29,436 nucleotides of DNA from CAYJPA01 sp964371945. GTDB taxonomy: Bacteria; Chloroflexota; Chloroflexia; Thermomicrobiales; UBA6265. Below, piece by piece: positions 1 to 8,031 of the stretch (position 1 is the stretch's first letter; each line of letters starts with the position of its first letter). A program made the position numbers and the translations under genes. A model generated the notes under the pieces. That model searched no databases, was not told the origin of the DNA, and worked only from the letters and a program-made list of their open reading frames with translations. The stretch lies in contig CAYJPA010000080.1 in NCBI GenBank assembly GCA_964371945.1, positions 1 to 29,436 of the forward strand, read 5' to 3'.

Positions 1-123
1 GCAACGAACAAAATCTACGATCCCAGATCGGCTGAACAGCGAGCTAATCAATCAATTTCTGACTTTTGTGCGCCGATTTCGCCGGGTAACAGTGCTACGA
101 CATGAAACGACCGCCCGCGGTTT

Positions 124-141
124 CCAATTTTGCCAATTTTG
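124..141. repeat. tandem 9-mer CCAATTTTG x2
   Basis: Two perfect adjacent copies of CCAATTTTG lie about 70 bases upstream of the first gene's ATG. The rest of 1-212 is AT-richer than the genes and shows no ORF or RNA gene I can support. The repeat could be a regulator site or chance, and its function is unknown. Confidence 0.35.
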
Positions 142-212
142 AGCAGATTTAGATGCGATAGCCCTGACGACTGCCACCGTCGGACCCGCTAACGTCCAAT
201 CCTGGAGCACCC

Positions 213-1019
213 ATGCCAACCATCACGATCGGCGCGACCCTTCACCCACAGCACACCACCACAGATGAGCTGCTCTCCGCGTTCAAGCGAGCAGAGGCCG
301 TCGGGGTCGACACAATCTGGACATGGGATCACTTCTTCCCGCTCACCGGCGATCTGGACGGCGCCTCGTTCGAAGCCTGGACGGTGCTCGCCGCGTGCGG
401 AGTTCAGACCAGTCGCGCCAAGATCGGATGCCTCGTGCACGGCATCGGGTATCGAAATCCAGCGTTGACCTCCGCCATGGCTAAAACGCTCGACCATTTT
501 CTTGGGGGTAGACTGATCCTCGGACTCGGCGCTGGATGGAACGAGCGCGATTACGTCGAATACGGCTACGATTTCGGCACACCTGGGAGCCGGTTGAAGG
601 ATCTCGAGCGCGGGATCGAGATCATTAAGGAGCGCTGGCAAATCGACGCACCGCCGCCGCCGAATGGCACGGTTCCGGTGATGATCGGTGGCGGTGGTGA
701 GAAGGTGACGCTTCGGATCGTCGCTTAGCACGCCGACATCTGGCACAGCTTCGGCTCACCAGAGTCATGGGGCCGCAGAAACGAGATCCTCAACGAGTGG
801 TGCGCGAAGGTGGGCCGCGATCCCGCGGAGATCAAGCGCAGTGTCTCGATCTCCGACGACCGCGGCGCCAACAACGCCCAACTGCTGGCCAAATTGATCG
901 AGCGGGTCGAGGCCTACATCGCCGCCGGGGCGACCGATTTCGTCTTCGGCCTCAGCACCCCGTTCGACCTGACCTCGGTTGAGGCGCTGATCGAGTGGCG
1001 GGCGAAGCTCGCGAGGTAA
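213..1019 (+). pseudogene. LLM class F420-dependent oxidoreductase, interrupted by an amber codon
   Basis: This is a luciferase-like (bacterial luciferase/F420) TIM-barrel oxidoreductase of 268 residues if read through. The family uses F420 or FMN for hydride transfer on varied substrates, and this member's substrate is unknown. Visible features are the N-terminal strand MPTITIGATL, the WTWDHFFPL segment near residue 40, the LGLGAGWNERDY segment near 108 and the PVMIGGGG loop near 155. A TAG at 726-728 interrupts the frame just before HADIWHSFG. The same frame then runs on without a break to TAA at 1017-1019, keeping family-like sequence. One substitution (for example from CAG or GAG) explains the break. 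The ATG at 213 is preceded by GGAG with 6-base spacing. Whether the break is real or an assembly error cannot be told from the sequence. Confidence 0.85.
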
Positions 1020-1043
1020 CGTCGCGCGGACGGACTGCGAACA

Positions 1044-1076
1044 AACGCGAACCCAGGAACTTCCTGGGTTCGCGTT
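1044..1076. terminator. perfect 16-bp inverted repeat between convergent genes, bidirectional terminator
   Basis: Bases 1044-1059 are the exact reverse complement of 1061-1076, with one base between them, so the RNA would fold into a long hairpin with a small loop formed from the innermost bases. The outer arms begin AAC and end GTT. It lies 24 bases after the oxidoreductase stop and 21 bases from the stop of the convergent minus-strand gene, so it could end transcription from both sides. There is no long U tract. Confidence 0.75.
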
Positions 1077-1097
1077 AAGAAATGCTCGCGTGGGCGA

Positions 1098-1478
1098 CTA
1101 CGTGACGCACCGTCCTGTGCAGCTGGTGACGGTAACGGTGAAGCCGCCCGTGTTGTCGTTGACGCAGGAACTGCGGCCATCGACGTACTGGAGATAAAGG
1201 CATCCCTCTGAAGCCGCGGTGATCTCGGTCGGGCCGGTCCCCAGTTGGAAGAACGGCCAGTAGTCGGTGTAGATGTCTCCACCACCGATGACGCCGGCAT
1301 ACGATCCACAGGGGAAGGGGATACCCAGGCCACCACATGGGACCTCTCCGTCTGGGCCGACGATGTTGCAGCCATTGCACCATTGCGTTGTGCCGGTCGC
1401 CGAGATCGACACCCTATCGCCTGGCAGCAGATGGAACCCAGTGTTCACCGCGGGCGCATATGTCACGTCAAGATTCAC
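1098..1478 (-). CDS. small Cys-rich LecA (PA-IL)-like lectin-domain protein
   Basis: This 126-residue protein resembles the PA-IL galactose-binding lectin (LecA, about 121 residues) over its whole length. It has the early segment PGDRVSISATG, a central GPDGE/CGSYAGVIG region, the strand PTEITAASEGCLYL, and the C-terminal loop VDGRSSCVNDNTGGFTVTV. That loop matches the LecA calcium and sugar loop (NDVPGTYGNNSGSF), keeping the Asp and an Asn-Asp pair. Eight cysteines suggest an oxidising, extracellular location, yet no signal peptide is visible. The start is GTG at 1478 with GGAGAA just upstream, and an in-frame stop at 1506-1508 rules out a longer N-terminus. It is convergent with the oxidoreductase and divergent from the HEAT-like gene. 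The fold call is by eye, and sugar binding is an inference. It may be an N-terminally truncated secreted protein. Confidence 0.65.
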   Translation of the reverse strand: MNLDVTYAPAVNTGFHLLPGDRVSISATGTTQWCNGCNIVGPDGEVPCGGLGIPFPCGSYAGVIGGGDIYTDYWPFFQLGTGPTEITAASEGCLYLQYVDGRSSCVNDNTGGFTVTVTSCTGRCVT

Positions 1479-1490
1479 CGTTCTCCAACT

Positions 1491-1520
1491 TACCGCCCCA
1501 CCGCCTTACCGCCTCACCCA
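1491..1520. repeat. tandem octamer YACCGCCY, about 3.7 copies
   Basis: Successive units TACCGCCC, CACCGCCT, TACCGCCT and a partial CACCCA follow at 8-base spacing just upstream of the lectin-like gene start. The array lies in the short divergent region before the HEAT-like gene. It could bind a regulator or be simple-sequence drift. Confidence 0.45.
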
Positions 1521-1596
1521 TTTCACGCGTCCGGTCTCTTATGAGGCCTATCATTGCGCGCGCGGGTTCGGTGAAAAACGTGGAGGAGGGGAGGCG

Positions 1597-2226
1597 ATGA
1601 TTGCGCTAGACAGAATCGCGTCGAGGCTCGGGCGGCAGGACGAGCAACCGAACAAGGAGCTCGCGCGAGATCTGGCAGAACGCGGCGACGTGGCCGGCAT
1701 CTCGGAGATCGCGGCCCACCTTTGGGACAGGGATAACGCCGTCCGGAGCGATTGCATCAAGGTGCTCTACGAAGCCGGGGAATTGAAACCCGACCTGATT
1801 GCGCCTTATGCAATGGACTTCGTCCGGCTACTCGGCGACAAGCAGAACCGGCTCGTTTGGGGCGGGATGAGCGCCCTCGCCACGATCGCGATCGTGGCGG
1901 CGGACAAGCTCTATCCCCATGCCAGTGAGATTCAGACGGCGATCGCAGGCGGCTCCGTGATCACGGTGGACGAAGGCATCAAAACCCTCGCTCGCCTCGC
2001 ATCAACCTCACCGGATCGGAACGCCGCGCTCTTCCCGGCGCTGATCGAGCATCTCGAAACCTGTCGCTCCAAAGAAGTGCCGCAGCACGCCGAAAGCACG
2101 CTCGTCGCGGTGAACCCGGCAAACCGCGTGTCGTTCATCGAAGTCCTTGAACGGCGTTTCCCTGAGCTCACCCCGCCGCAAGCCGCCCGCATCAAACGGA
2201 TCCTCAAACACATCGGCGCCGGCTGA
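1597..2226 (+). CDS. HEAT-repeat-like hypothetical protein
   Basis: This 209-residue, almost wholly helical, soluble protein has no signal or membrane segment. The pattern of paired amphipathic helices (around residues 20-50, 60-75, 80-105, 110-130, 140-165 and 180-205) fits a short HEAT/ARM solenoid, a fold used for protein contacts. ATG at 1597 was chosen because a strong GGAGGAGGGGAGG lies just upstream. An in-frame ATG at 1273 would overlap the minus-strand lectin-like gene and adds low-quality sequence. It is monocistronic, with a small hairpin 17 bases after the stop. I recognise no specific family, and the function is unknown. Confidence 0.75.
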   Translation: MIALDRIASRLGRQDEQPNKELARDLAERGDVAGISEIAAHLWDRDNAVRSDCIKVLYEAGELKPDLIAPYAMDFVRLLGDKQNRLVWGGMSALATIAIVAADKLYPHASEIQTAIAGGSVITVDEGIKTLARLASTSPDRNAALFPALIEHLETCRSKEVPQHAESTLVAVNPANRVSFIEVLERRFPELTPPQAARIKRILKHIGAG

Positions 2227-2243
2227 ATCGGACCCGGCGCAAT

Positions 2244-2259
2244 TCGGCAAGATTGCCGA
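2244..2259. terminator. small hairpin after the HEAT-like gene
   Basis: TCGGCAA at 2244-2250 pairs with TTGCCGA at 2253-2259 across a two-base gap, starting 17 bases after the stop at 2226. No U tract follows, so termination is tentative. The rest of 2260-2460 shows no supported gene. Confidence 0.35.
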
Positions 2260-2460
2260 TGGTGCCGCCTGTCGATCCGCCTACGAAGGCTGCATTGATC
2301 GCGACGAGGCGTCGCATGATCACGTCCTTGTAAACACTCTGGCCAAAACCTCAATCAGCATGCAGGTGTCATAACAGGATGTTCGGAATGGCCCTAACGA
2401 CCAAAGCCTATGTTTGTCCAACAACAATCAGGCCGTATCACGCTGCCCAAGGCGCAAAAC

Positions 2461-2490
2461 TGTTGCCAAATGTTGCCGATTGTTGCCTGC
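2461..2490. repeat. three TGTTGCC units at exact 10-base spacing
   Basis: TGTTGCC begins at 2461, 2471 and 2481, followed by different triplets (AAA, GAT, TGC). Ten-base spacing puts each unit on the same helix face, as in multimeric operators. The array lies 13 bases beyond the stop of the minus-strand isomerase gene. No gene starts here, so a regulatory role is uncertain. Confidence 0.5.
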
Positions 2491-2502
2491 CCGAGTCTCC
2501 CG

Positions 2503-3378
2503 CTAACTCCCAGCCTCGAGCCCGGCCGCACGCCACAGCGCGTTCATCGATTCGGCGGTCTCGCGGACGGCGGCGTTCGGGTCCTGGGCGGCGAGCGCGT
2601 CGATCCGGCTGCTGAACGGCTCCGGCATCACCGGGCCGGCGAAGCCGAGCGCCTGCAGCTTCTGCATGAACGGCGCCGATTCCAGCACACCGGTTTCCAT
2701 CGGCAGCGCGCGAGCGTTGTCGATCTGCTCGTCCCGCGGAATGCCCGGGGGCGCGTCATTGACGTGCACCGCCACAATCTCGTCCACCGTCAGCAAATCG
2801 ATATCGGCGATCGAACCGCCCGAGGTGTAGAGATGCCAGATATCGAGCAGCACGCCGATATTCCCGGTGCCGATCGCGCGGCCAAGCTCCTGGATACCGC
2901 CCATCGTGTAGATGAACTCGTGGGTGTACGGCGCGCGAAGCGTTTTCGGACCGATGAACTCGATCCCGATCCAGCAACCGGCCGCCGCCAGCGGTTCGGC
3001 CGCGCGCCGGAGCCGTTCCGCATGCCAGGCAAAGTTCTCGTCATACGTGCGATCGTTGCTGCCCGGTCCCACGCCTGTGGTCACGCGGTTGCAACCGAGC
3101 TCGACGCCCAAAGCTGCCAGCTTCGGGAGCGCCTTCAAATCGGTCTCGAATTGTTCCGGATCACGAATTGCTGCCGGCAGATTCCACGATCCCGGAACCA
3201 CCTGCTTGGCGGAAAAGAAATCCCGCACGTAGCCTGCACCGTGCTCGTCGGCCAGTGCTGAGGCCTCGCGGATGTCGAACGTGATCGCATCGAACCCGTG
3301 ACGGCTGGCCATCTCGATCGCCTCTGGAATCGAGCGACCCGGCAAACCAATGGCATGAAGACCAAGCGTTTTGAGCAT
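2503..3378 (-). CDS. sugar phosphate isomerase/epimerase (xylose isomerase-like TIM barrel)
   Basis: This 291-residue protein of the AP endonuclease 2/xylose isomerase-like TIM-barrel superfamily is normal in length. The family's divalent-metal ligands are visible as E140 (IGIEFIGP), D179 (LLDIWHLY), H205 (HVND) and E253 (MPEPF). Members interconvert keto and aldo sugars, epimerise keto sugars or act on 3-keto glycosides; the substrate here cannot be read from the sequence. The ATG at 3378 has GAGAGGA upstream. It is the last gene of the minus-strand glycoside cluster, but 258 bases of palindromic repeats separate it from the Gfo/Idh gene, so it may have its own transcript. The stop is TAG. 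The pairing with a Gfo/Idh dehydrogenase fits oxidise-then-isomerise sugar catabolism. Confidence 0.9.
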   Translation of the reverse strand: MLKTLGLHAIGLPGRSIPEAIEMASRHGFDAITFDIREASALADEHGAGYVRDFFSAKQVVPGSWNLPAAIRDPEQFETDLKALPKLAALGVELGCNRVTTGVGPGSNDRTYDENFAWHAERLRRAAEPLAAAGCWIGIEFIGPKTLRAPYTHEFIYTMGGIQELGRAIGTGNIGVLLDIWHLYTSGGSIADIDLLTVDEIVAVHVNDAPPGIPRDEQIDNARALPMETGVLESAPFMQKLQALGFAGPVMPEPFSSRIDALAAQDPNAAVRETAESMNALWRAAGLEAGS

Positions 3379-3439
3379 GTCGTCCTCTCACGGATAATTC
3401 AGCGAACGGCGAGCATTCAGTTGACAGTTGGCGTTCTCA

Positions 3440-3572
3440 GTCCCGGAGGGACCTTAAGGACTGACATGGGAATTTTGGATGAAGCCGAAATATCTCGGTA
3501 GTAGTAAACGGCCGCTCGTTATTAGCCCTGGAAGGGCTTCGTAGGCGTAGCCCGGTCAATTCATTGCCGGGC
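3440..3572. repeat. cluster of three hairpins, REP/MITE-like palindromic element
   Basis: Three inverted repeats lie in the gap between two co-directional genes: GTCCC-GGA-GGGAC (3440-3452), AGCCCT-GGA-AGGGCT (3524-3538), and GCCCGG with CCGGGC (3550-3555 and 3567-3572, loop of 11). Two share the same GGA triloop with pyrimidine-rich 5' arms. This looks like an interspersed palindromic element rather than a single terminator, though it could also attenuate transcription into the isomerase gene. No ORF is supported in 3379-3636. Confidence 0.55.
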
Positions 3573-3636
3573 GGGCGTGCCGGATTACCGACCTAATTCT
3601 GCAACATCCATCATTCCCGTGGCGCCTCTGGGGCGA

Positions 3637-4713
3637 TCATGCGGTCGCCGGCACTCCCGGCTCGACCGGGTTCTCCGGCAACGCGATCGCCCGGTGCTCG
3701 GCCGATGCCTTGTATGCCGCCATCGTCAATTGCAGCACCCTCGCCGCGGTTTCGAACGGCGCCAGACTCGGCGTTCCATACTGGATGACATCCAGGAAGT
3801 GCGCGATCTCCTTCGTGAACGTGTGAACGGGCGTCACCTCGCGTTCCGCCGGTTGCGACCACCCGTGCAACTGATGCGCGATCTTGGTGCTCCCGCCGGC
3901 AATGCTGCCGTTCTCGGCCGAGACCTCGAAGTGCCAGCCATTGACGGTGCCGAACGCCCAGGTTGTCACGATCTCGCCGATCGCGCCGGACGCGAATCGA
4001 ACCAGCAGCACACCCGTATCCTCGGAGGTCAGTCCGGGCACGAAGAAGCGCTCCATCAGCGCCGAAACTTCGACCGGGCGGTCGTCCGCCAGCGCGAGCA
4101 GCCGGTAAGACGAGTGCCAACCGGTGTCAAGCACTTCGCCGCCCCCCATTCTGGCCGGATCGGAACGCCAGGCAAAGGGCGATTCGCCGGTTCTGAGGTG
4201 CGGTTGCGCCGGCGCCGATGTGGTGAACGCGCGGTGCTGGAACGCTTCGATCGAGCGGATGTAATAGGGCCGCCCAATCATGCCGGTGCCGATCAGCCGC
4301 CGCGCCTCGATCAGGCTCGGCTGGAAGAGCTGGTTATGCCCCATCATGAAGGTGACGCCGGTCTCCTTCAGTGCGTCGCCGATCAAATTGGCGTCGTCGA
4401 GCGACGTGCACAGTGGCTTCTCGCACAGAATCGCTTTGCCCGCCTTGGCCGCCGCGATGATCGCACTGGTGTGCAGATGATGCGGCAGGCAGAGATCGAC
4501 CGCGTCGATATCCGGATTGGCCAGCAGCGCATCGACCGTGTCGTAATGGCGTGCTTTGCCGCCCGTGTAGTGATCGGACAGGTAATGCGACCGTTCTGGG
4601 GTCACATCGGCGAAGGCAACGATCTCGCCCCGCGGTGCGTTGTCCCGCCATCCGATCGCATGCTCGCGCGCGATCCCGCCGGCGCCCAAAACTCCAACTC
4701 GTAACGATTCCAC
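3637..4713 (-). CDS. Gfo/Idh/MocA family NAD(P)-dependent oxidoreductase
   Basis: This 358-residue two-domain sugar or cyclitol dehydrogenase has the usual family length. The Rossmann domain opens with VGVLGAGGIAREHA (GxGxxA, residues 10-15). The conserved CEKPL places the catalytic Lys at 99. The C-terminal domain carries GGGEVLDTGWHSSY with Asp196 and His200, the usual catalytic partners. It oxidises a sugar hydroxyl, often to a 3-keto or inosose product, with NAD(P). The start is GTG at 4713 with GGAGGAGA just upstream. It begins 18 bases after the mannosidase stop, so the two genes are probably co-transcribed. The substrate is unknown, and the neighbours suggest a mannoside or a released hexose. 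Confidence 0.92.
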   Translation of the reverse strand: MESLRVGVLGAGGIAREHAIGWRDNAPRGEIVAFADVTPERSHYLSDHYTGGKARHYDTVDALLANPDIDAVDLCLPHHLHTSAIIAAAKAGKAILCEKPLCTSLDDANLIGDALKETGVTFMMGHNQLFQPSLIEARRLIGTGMIGRPYYIRSIEAFQHRAFTTSAPAQPHLRTGESPFAWRSDPARMGGGEVLDTGWHSSYRLLALADDRPVEVSALMERFFVPGLTSEDTGVLLVRFASGAIGEIVTTWAFGTVNGWHFEVSAENGSIAGGSTKIAHQLHGWSQPAEREVTPVHTFTKEIAHFLDVIQYGTPSLAPFETAARVLQLTMAAYKASAEHRAIALPENPVEPGVPATA

Positions 4714-4731
4714 ACTCTCCTCCGGGTACGA

Positions 4732-7700
4732 TCAGAAGACCAGACGCAATGTCGTGACTTCAAACGGACGAAATTGCAGCGTGACTGAATTGCCTTCGAG
4801 CTCAGGCCTCGATCCCTCCGCGGTCGCTTCCTCCAGTAGATTGACCCGCTCGACTCTTACCGGCACGTTGGCAAAGCGCAGGACCGCCGTTCCGCGCGCT
4901 CCGTGCGGTTCGTAAACTCGCAGAATCAGTCCCTCGCCGACGTCGGCCGGTTTCAGGCTGCCGAGCGCCAGCTCGACACCTTCGGTTGTAACGAACCCGC
5001 CGTTTTCATTGCCGTCGCCCGACGCGGGCAGCACGACCAGCGGACTATTGAGCGCGAACGCCTCGCGTGTTACCCCCGCAGTCGTCCAATCGCCCACGTG
5101 CGGGAAGACGCTGTAGGTGAAGCGATGTCTGCCTTCGTCCGCGAGCGCATCAGGATAGAGCGGTCCGCGCAAAAGTGAAAGCGTGATTACGTTGTCGTGC
5201 ACGCCGTATCCGTACTTGGCATTGTTGAGAATCGCCACGCCGTACCCTGGTTCCGAGAGGTCGGCGAACCGGTGCCCCGATCCCTCGAACTGCGCCGCCT
5301 CGAGCGAGGTATTGCGGTGGGTCGGCCGCTGCACCACGCCGTACATGGTCTCGAAGGTGGCGTGCCGGGCATGTATCGCGAGCGGGAAGCGTGCCTTCAG
5401 CAGCACCTGCCGCTGATGCCAGTCGATCTCGGTCTCGATATCGATCCGGCGCGAATCGTTCCAAAGCCGGTAGGTCTGCACGATCCGGGAATCGCGCCAG
5501 GTGCGCTCGACCCGGACGGACGCCCGCAACGGACCGGCTTCGGTGATTTCGATCCCGGTTACGCCGCCGATCTCTTCGCCGTCGCGTTCGTATGTTTCGT
5601 CGACATCCCACGCGTCCCAGGAACGGGGCTTGTCGACATAGGCCCAGAGTTTATTGGCGAAGTCGGTCAAGACCTCACGCCGCGCGCCTTTGTCATAGAG
5701 CCTGGATATCGCCCCGCCTGGATGAATCTCGACCCGAAGGAGCTCGTTCTCGAGCGTGAATCCGCCTTCGGAATGAGCGTTGGCCGCGCCCCCCCCCAAA
5801 GCCCGTGTGGCGGGGGCACCAGAATTTACTATTAGAAACGACCCCAGCCCAAGCCCGGGAACGCTTTGTTCGAAGTCTGCGACCAGCAGCCCGCCTTCGG
5901 CTTGCTGGGTTGCCAGTGCACGATCCCCGGACGTCACAGCTGATCCCGACCCAAAGTCGCCCGGCACCAGGACCTGCAATGATCTCGCGTTGAATCCGGC
6001 ATTGGCGACGACATAGTCGCCAGAACCGGTCGCTTTGCCGCCGAGACTCGCGATGGCCTGGTTGCGGACATCGGTCGCCGTGTCCACGACCTCATTCAAT
6101 TGCCTGTGCGAATCGACATAGACCTCGTTGATCGAGGAGCCGGGCAGAATATCGTGGAACTGATTGAGCAGGAGCACCTTCCAGGTCGCTTCGATCAAAT
6201 CTCTCGGGTAATCGAAGCCTTTGAGCGCCGCCAGAGCCCCGAATGCCTCGGCCTCGAGCAAGCGATGCTCGGACGCCCGGTTGAGCTCCTTGACCTTCGC
6301 CTGCGAGGTCAGCGTGCCGCGGTGGAGCTCGAAATAGAGCTCGCCCGCGTACCGCGGCAATCCCTCTTTCGGCGCTCGGGCGTAATACGCCTCGATCGAG
6401 CCCATCCGGAGCTTCGGCAGGACCGGAAACTCCTTGATCCGGGCGTAGTTCTCGAGCATCTTCTCGGTCGGACCGCCCGCTCCGTCACCCCAGCCAAACG
6501 CGAGCAAGCTATCGCCGTAGAGCGTCTTGGCGCGGTAATTTCGCCAGGTGCCGAGCGTGTCGAGCGGAACGATATTGCCGTTGTAACCGTGCCCGGGGTT
6601 GAGGAAGAGATGGGCCGTCACCCGGCTGCCGTCGATCCCCTCCCATGCGAACAGGTCGTACGGGAAGCGATTGGCTTCGTTCCAGTTGAGCTTGATCGTG
6701 AAGAAGCCGGTGAAATCGGCGCCGCGCAAAAGCTGCGGCATCCCGCCCGAAAAGCCGAAGACATCCGGCAGCCAGGCGACGTGGTTGCGATGTCCAAACG
6801 CGCGCTCGAAATAGCGCTGCCCGTACATGAGCTGCCGCACCAACGCTTCGCCGCCGGTGACATTGCAATCGGACTCCAGCCACATTCCACCGCTGAACTC
6901 CCAGCGGCCTTCTTTCACCCGTTGCTTGATCCGCTCGAACACGGCCGGGTCGTCCTGCTCGATCCAGGCGTAGGCCTGCGCTGAGGACTGGCTGAAGGTG
7001 AAGTCGGGGTAGCGCTCCATCAGATCGAGCACGGTCGAAAAGGTTCGCCGCGTTTTGCGTCGCGTTTCCTCCAACGGCCAGAGCCAGGCGAGGTCGATGT
7101 GTGCGTGACCGGTCAGCGTCAGTTGCCCGACCGGCGGGTAGAGCTCCTTGACCCCCTCGATTCCCTCCGCGTAGACGGCCCGTGCTCGCCGCAGCGCGGC
7201 GATCGCCTCGTCCGGCAGCGGTTCGAGCGCCCGCGGTGCGGGGGGGAGGCTCCAGGTCGGTTGGGTCGGGCGTTTGGCGTCGATCGCCTCGGGCACCCAC
7301 TCGGGCGGAACCGCATTCGTGCCGCCGCCAACCCCATTGTGATACCCGAGCACATAGCGGGTGACCGCGATATCGGTCGAGGTCGGCCAGCCACCGGCCA
7401 GTTCCGAAAGCGAGCGCTCCGCGACATCAAGCAGGAATGGAACGACCTCATGACCCTTGAGCTGCACGCACGCTTCGAGCAACATTGTCAAATCGCGCTC
7501 GAACGCTCGCGCTTCACGATGAGGAATGACGAGGTGACTCCGTTCGATCCGCGGCTCCGGAATGTTGCTGCCGAAAATGCCCTTCGGAACCACCTCGGCG
7601 TCGATCGTAATCGACTCGCCGCCGGCGGCCCGCTCGACCACCGGGAAGCGGTGATGCATCGGATTCAAACCGGCCTGATAACCGGTCGAGAAGCGAACAA

Positions 7701-7959
7701 AGCCTTCGCCCCCGAGCCAGAGCTCCAGCTCGACCGGTTGGCCCGCCCACGCTGCCGGAATTTGGGCCGTCGTCGTGAAACTGACCGGTGTTTCGATTAC
7801 GGGCCAGAATTCGCCGAGCTCTAGCTCGCGGGTCGCACCGCTGCTGGTTGAGAATTGCCAGGTTGGAATGACCTGCTCGCGCGCGTTGCGCCAGGCGCGG
7901 AGCTCCTCAAGGCGGCGCTCGATGCGCTGCTCCCGTCGTTCGATAAGCGGTGTAACCAA
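4732..7959 (-). CDS. alpha-mannosidase, glycoside hydrolase family 38
   Basis: This 1075-residue full-length GH38 enzyme would hydrolyse alpha-mannosides with retention, using a bound zinc ion. An N-terminal beta-sandwich (about 1-250) precedes the catalytic domain. GHAHIDLAWLWP gives the zinc ligands H287 and D289, AWLPDVFGFSG the nucleophile D399, and NQFHDILPGSS another zinc ligand, H602. The helical domain and large C-terminal beta domains follow. No signal peptide is seen, so it is probably cytosolic and acts on imported oligosaccharides. The start is TTG at 7959 with AGAGAGGA upstream. A run of nine C (5789-5797; G9 on the coding strand) falls near residue 720 and the frame is intact there. 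The gene lies between a decayed sugar permease and a Gfo/Idh dehydrogenase. Confidence 0.95.
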   Translation of the reverse strand: MVTPLIERREQRIERRLEELRAWRNAREQVIPTWQFSTSSGATRELELGEFWPVIETPVSFTTTAQIPAAWAGQPVELELWLGGEGFVRFSTGYQAGLNPMHHRFPVVERAAGGESITIDAEVVPKGIFGSNIPEPRIERSHLVIPHREARAFERDLTMLLEACVQLKGHEVVPFLLDVAERSLSELAGGWPTSTDIAVTRYVLGYHNGVGGGTNAVPPEWVPEAIDAKRPTQPTWSLPPAPRALEPLPDEAIAALRRARAVYAEGIEGVKELYPPVGQLTLTGHAHIDLAWLWPLEETRRKTRRTFSTVLDLMERYPDFTFSQSSAQAYAWIEQDDPAVFERIKQRVKEGRWEFSGGMWLESDCNVTGGEALVRQLMYGQRYFERAFGHRNHVAWLPDVFGFSGGMPQLLRGADFTGFFTIKLNWNEANRFPYDLFAWEGIDGSRVTAHLFLNPGHGYNGNIVPLDTLGTWRNYRAKTLYGDSLLAFGWGDGAGGPTEKMLENYARIKEFPVLPKLRMGSIEAYYARAPKEGLPRYAGELYFELHRGTLTSQAKVKELNRASEHRLLEAEAFGALAALKGFDYPRDLIEATWKVLLLNQFHDILPGSSINEVYVDSHRQLNEVVDTATDVRNQAIASLGGKATGSGDYVVANAGFNARSLQVLVPGDFGSGSAVTSGDRALATQQAEGGLLVADFEQSVPGLGLGSFLIVNSGAPATRALGGGAANAHSEGGFTLENELLRVEIHPGGAISRLYDKGARREVLTDFANKLWAYVDKPRSWDAWDVDETYERDGEEIGGVTGIEITEAGPLRASVRVERTWRDSRIVQTYRLWNDSRRIDIETEIDWHQRQVLLKARFPLAIHARHATFETMYGVVQRPTHRNTSLEAAQFEGSGHRFADLSEPGYGVAILNNAKYGYGVHDNVITLSLLRGPLYPDALADEGRHRFTYSVFPHVGDWTTAGVTREAFALNSPLVVLPASGDGNENGGFVTTEGVELALGSLKPADVGEGLILRVYEPHGARGTAVLRFANVPVRVERVNLLEEATAEGSRPELEGNSVTLQFRPFEVTTLRLVF

Positions 7960-8031
7960 AAACGGAATCCTCTCTCGCTAGAAGGAAAATGACAGAGGTC
8001 GTTATACCAACGCCGCTTGGTTCGTGCATCG

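Noticed and set aside
726..728. Amber codon read as pyrrolysine or another recoded residue
   Set aside because: No amine methyltransferase, no downstream structural element is evident, and TAG is used as an ordinary stop by several intact genes here.
1273..1596. Long N-terminal extension of the HEAT-like protein
   Set aside because: It overlaps the lectin-like gene on the other strand, has Pro-rich low-quality sequence, and a strong ribosome site sits directly before the ATG at 1597.
5197..7824. Several long plus-strand ORFs opposite the mannosidase gene
   Set aside because: They are Arg/Pro-rich shadows of the GH38 coding strand with no family resemblance and no ribosome sites.
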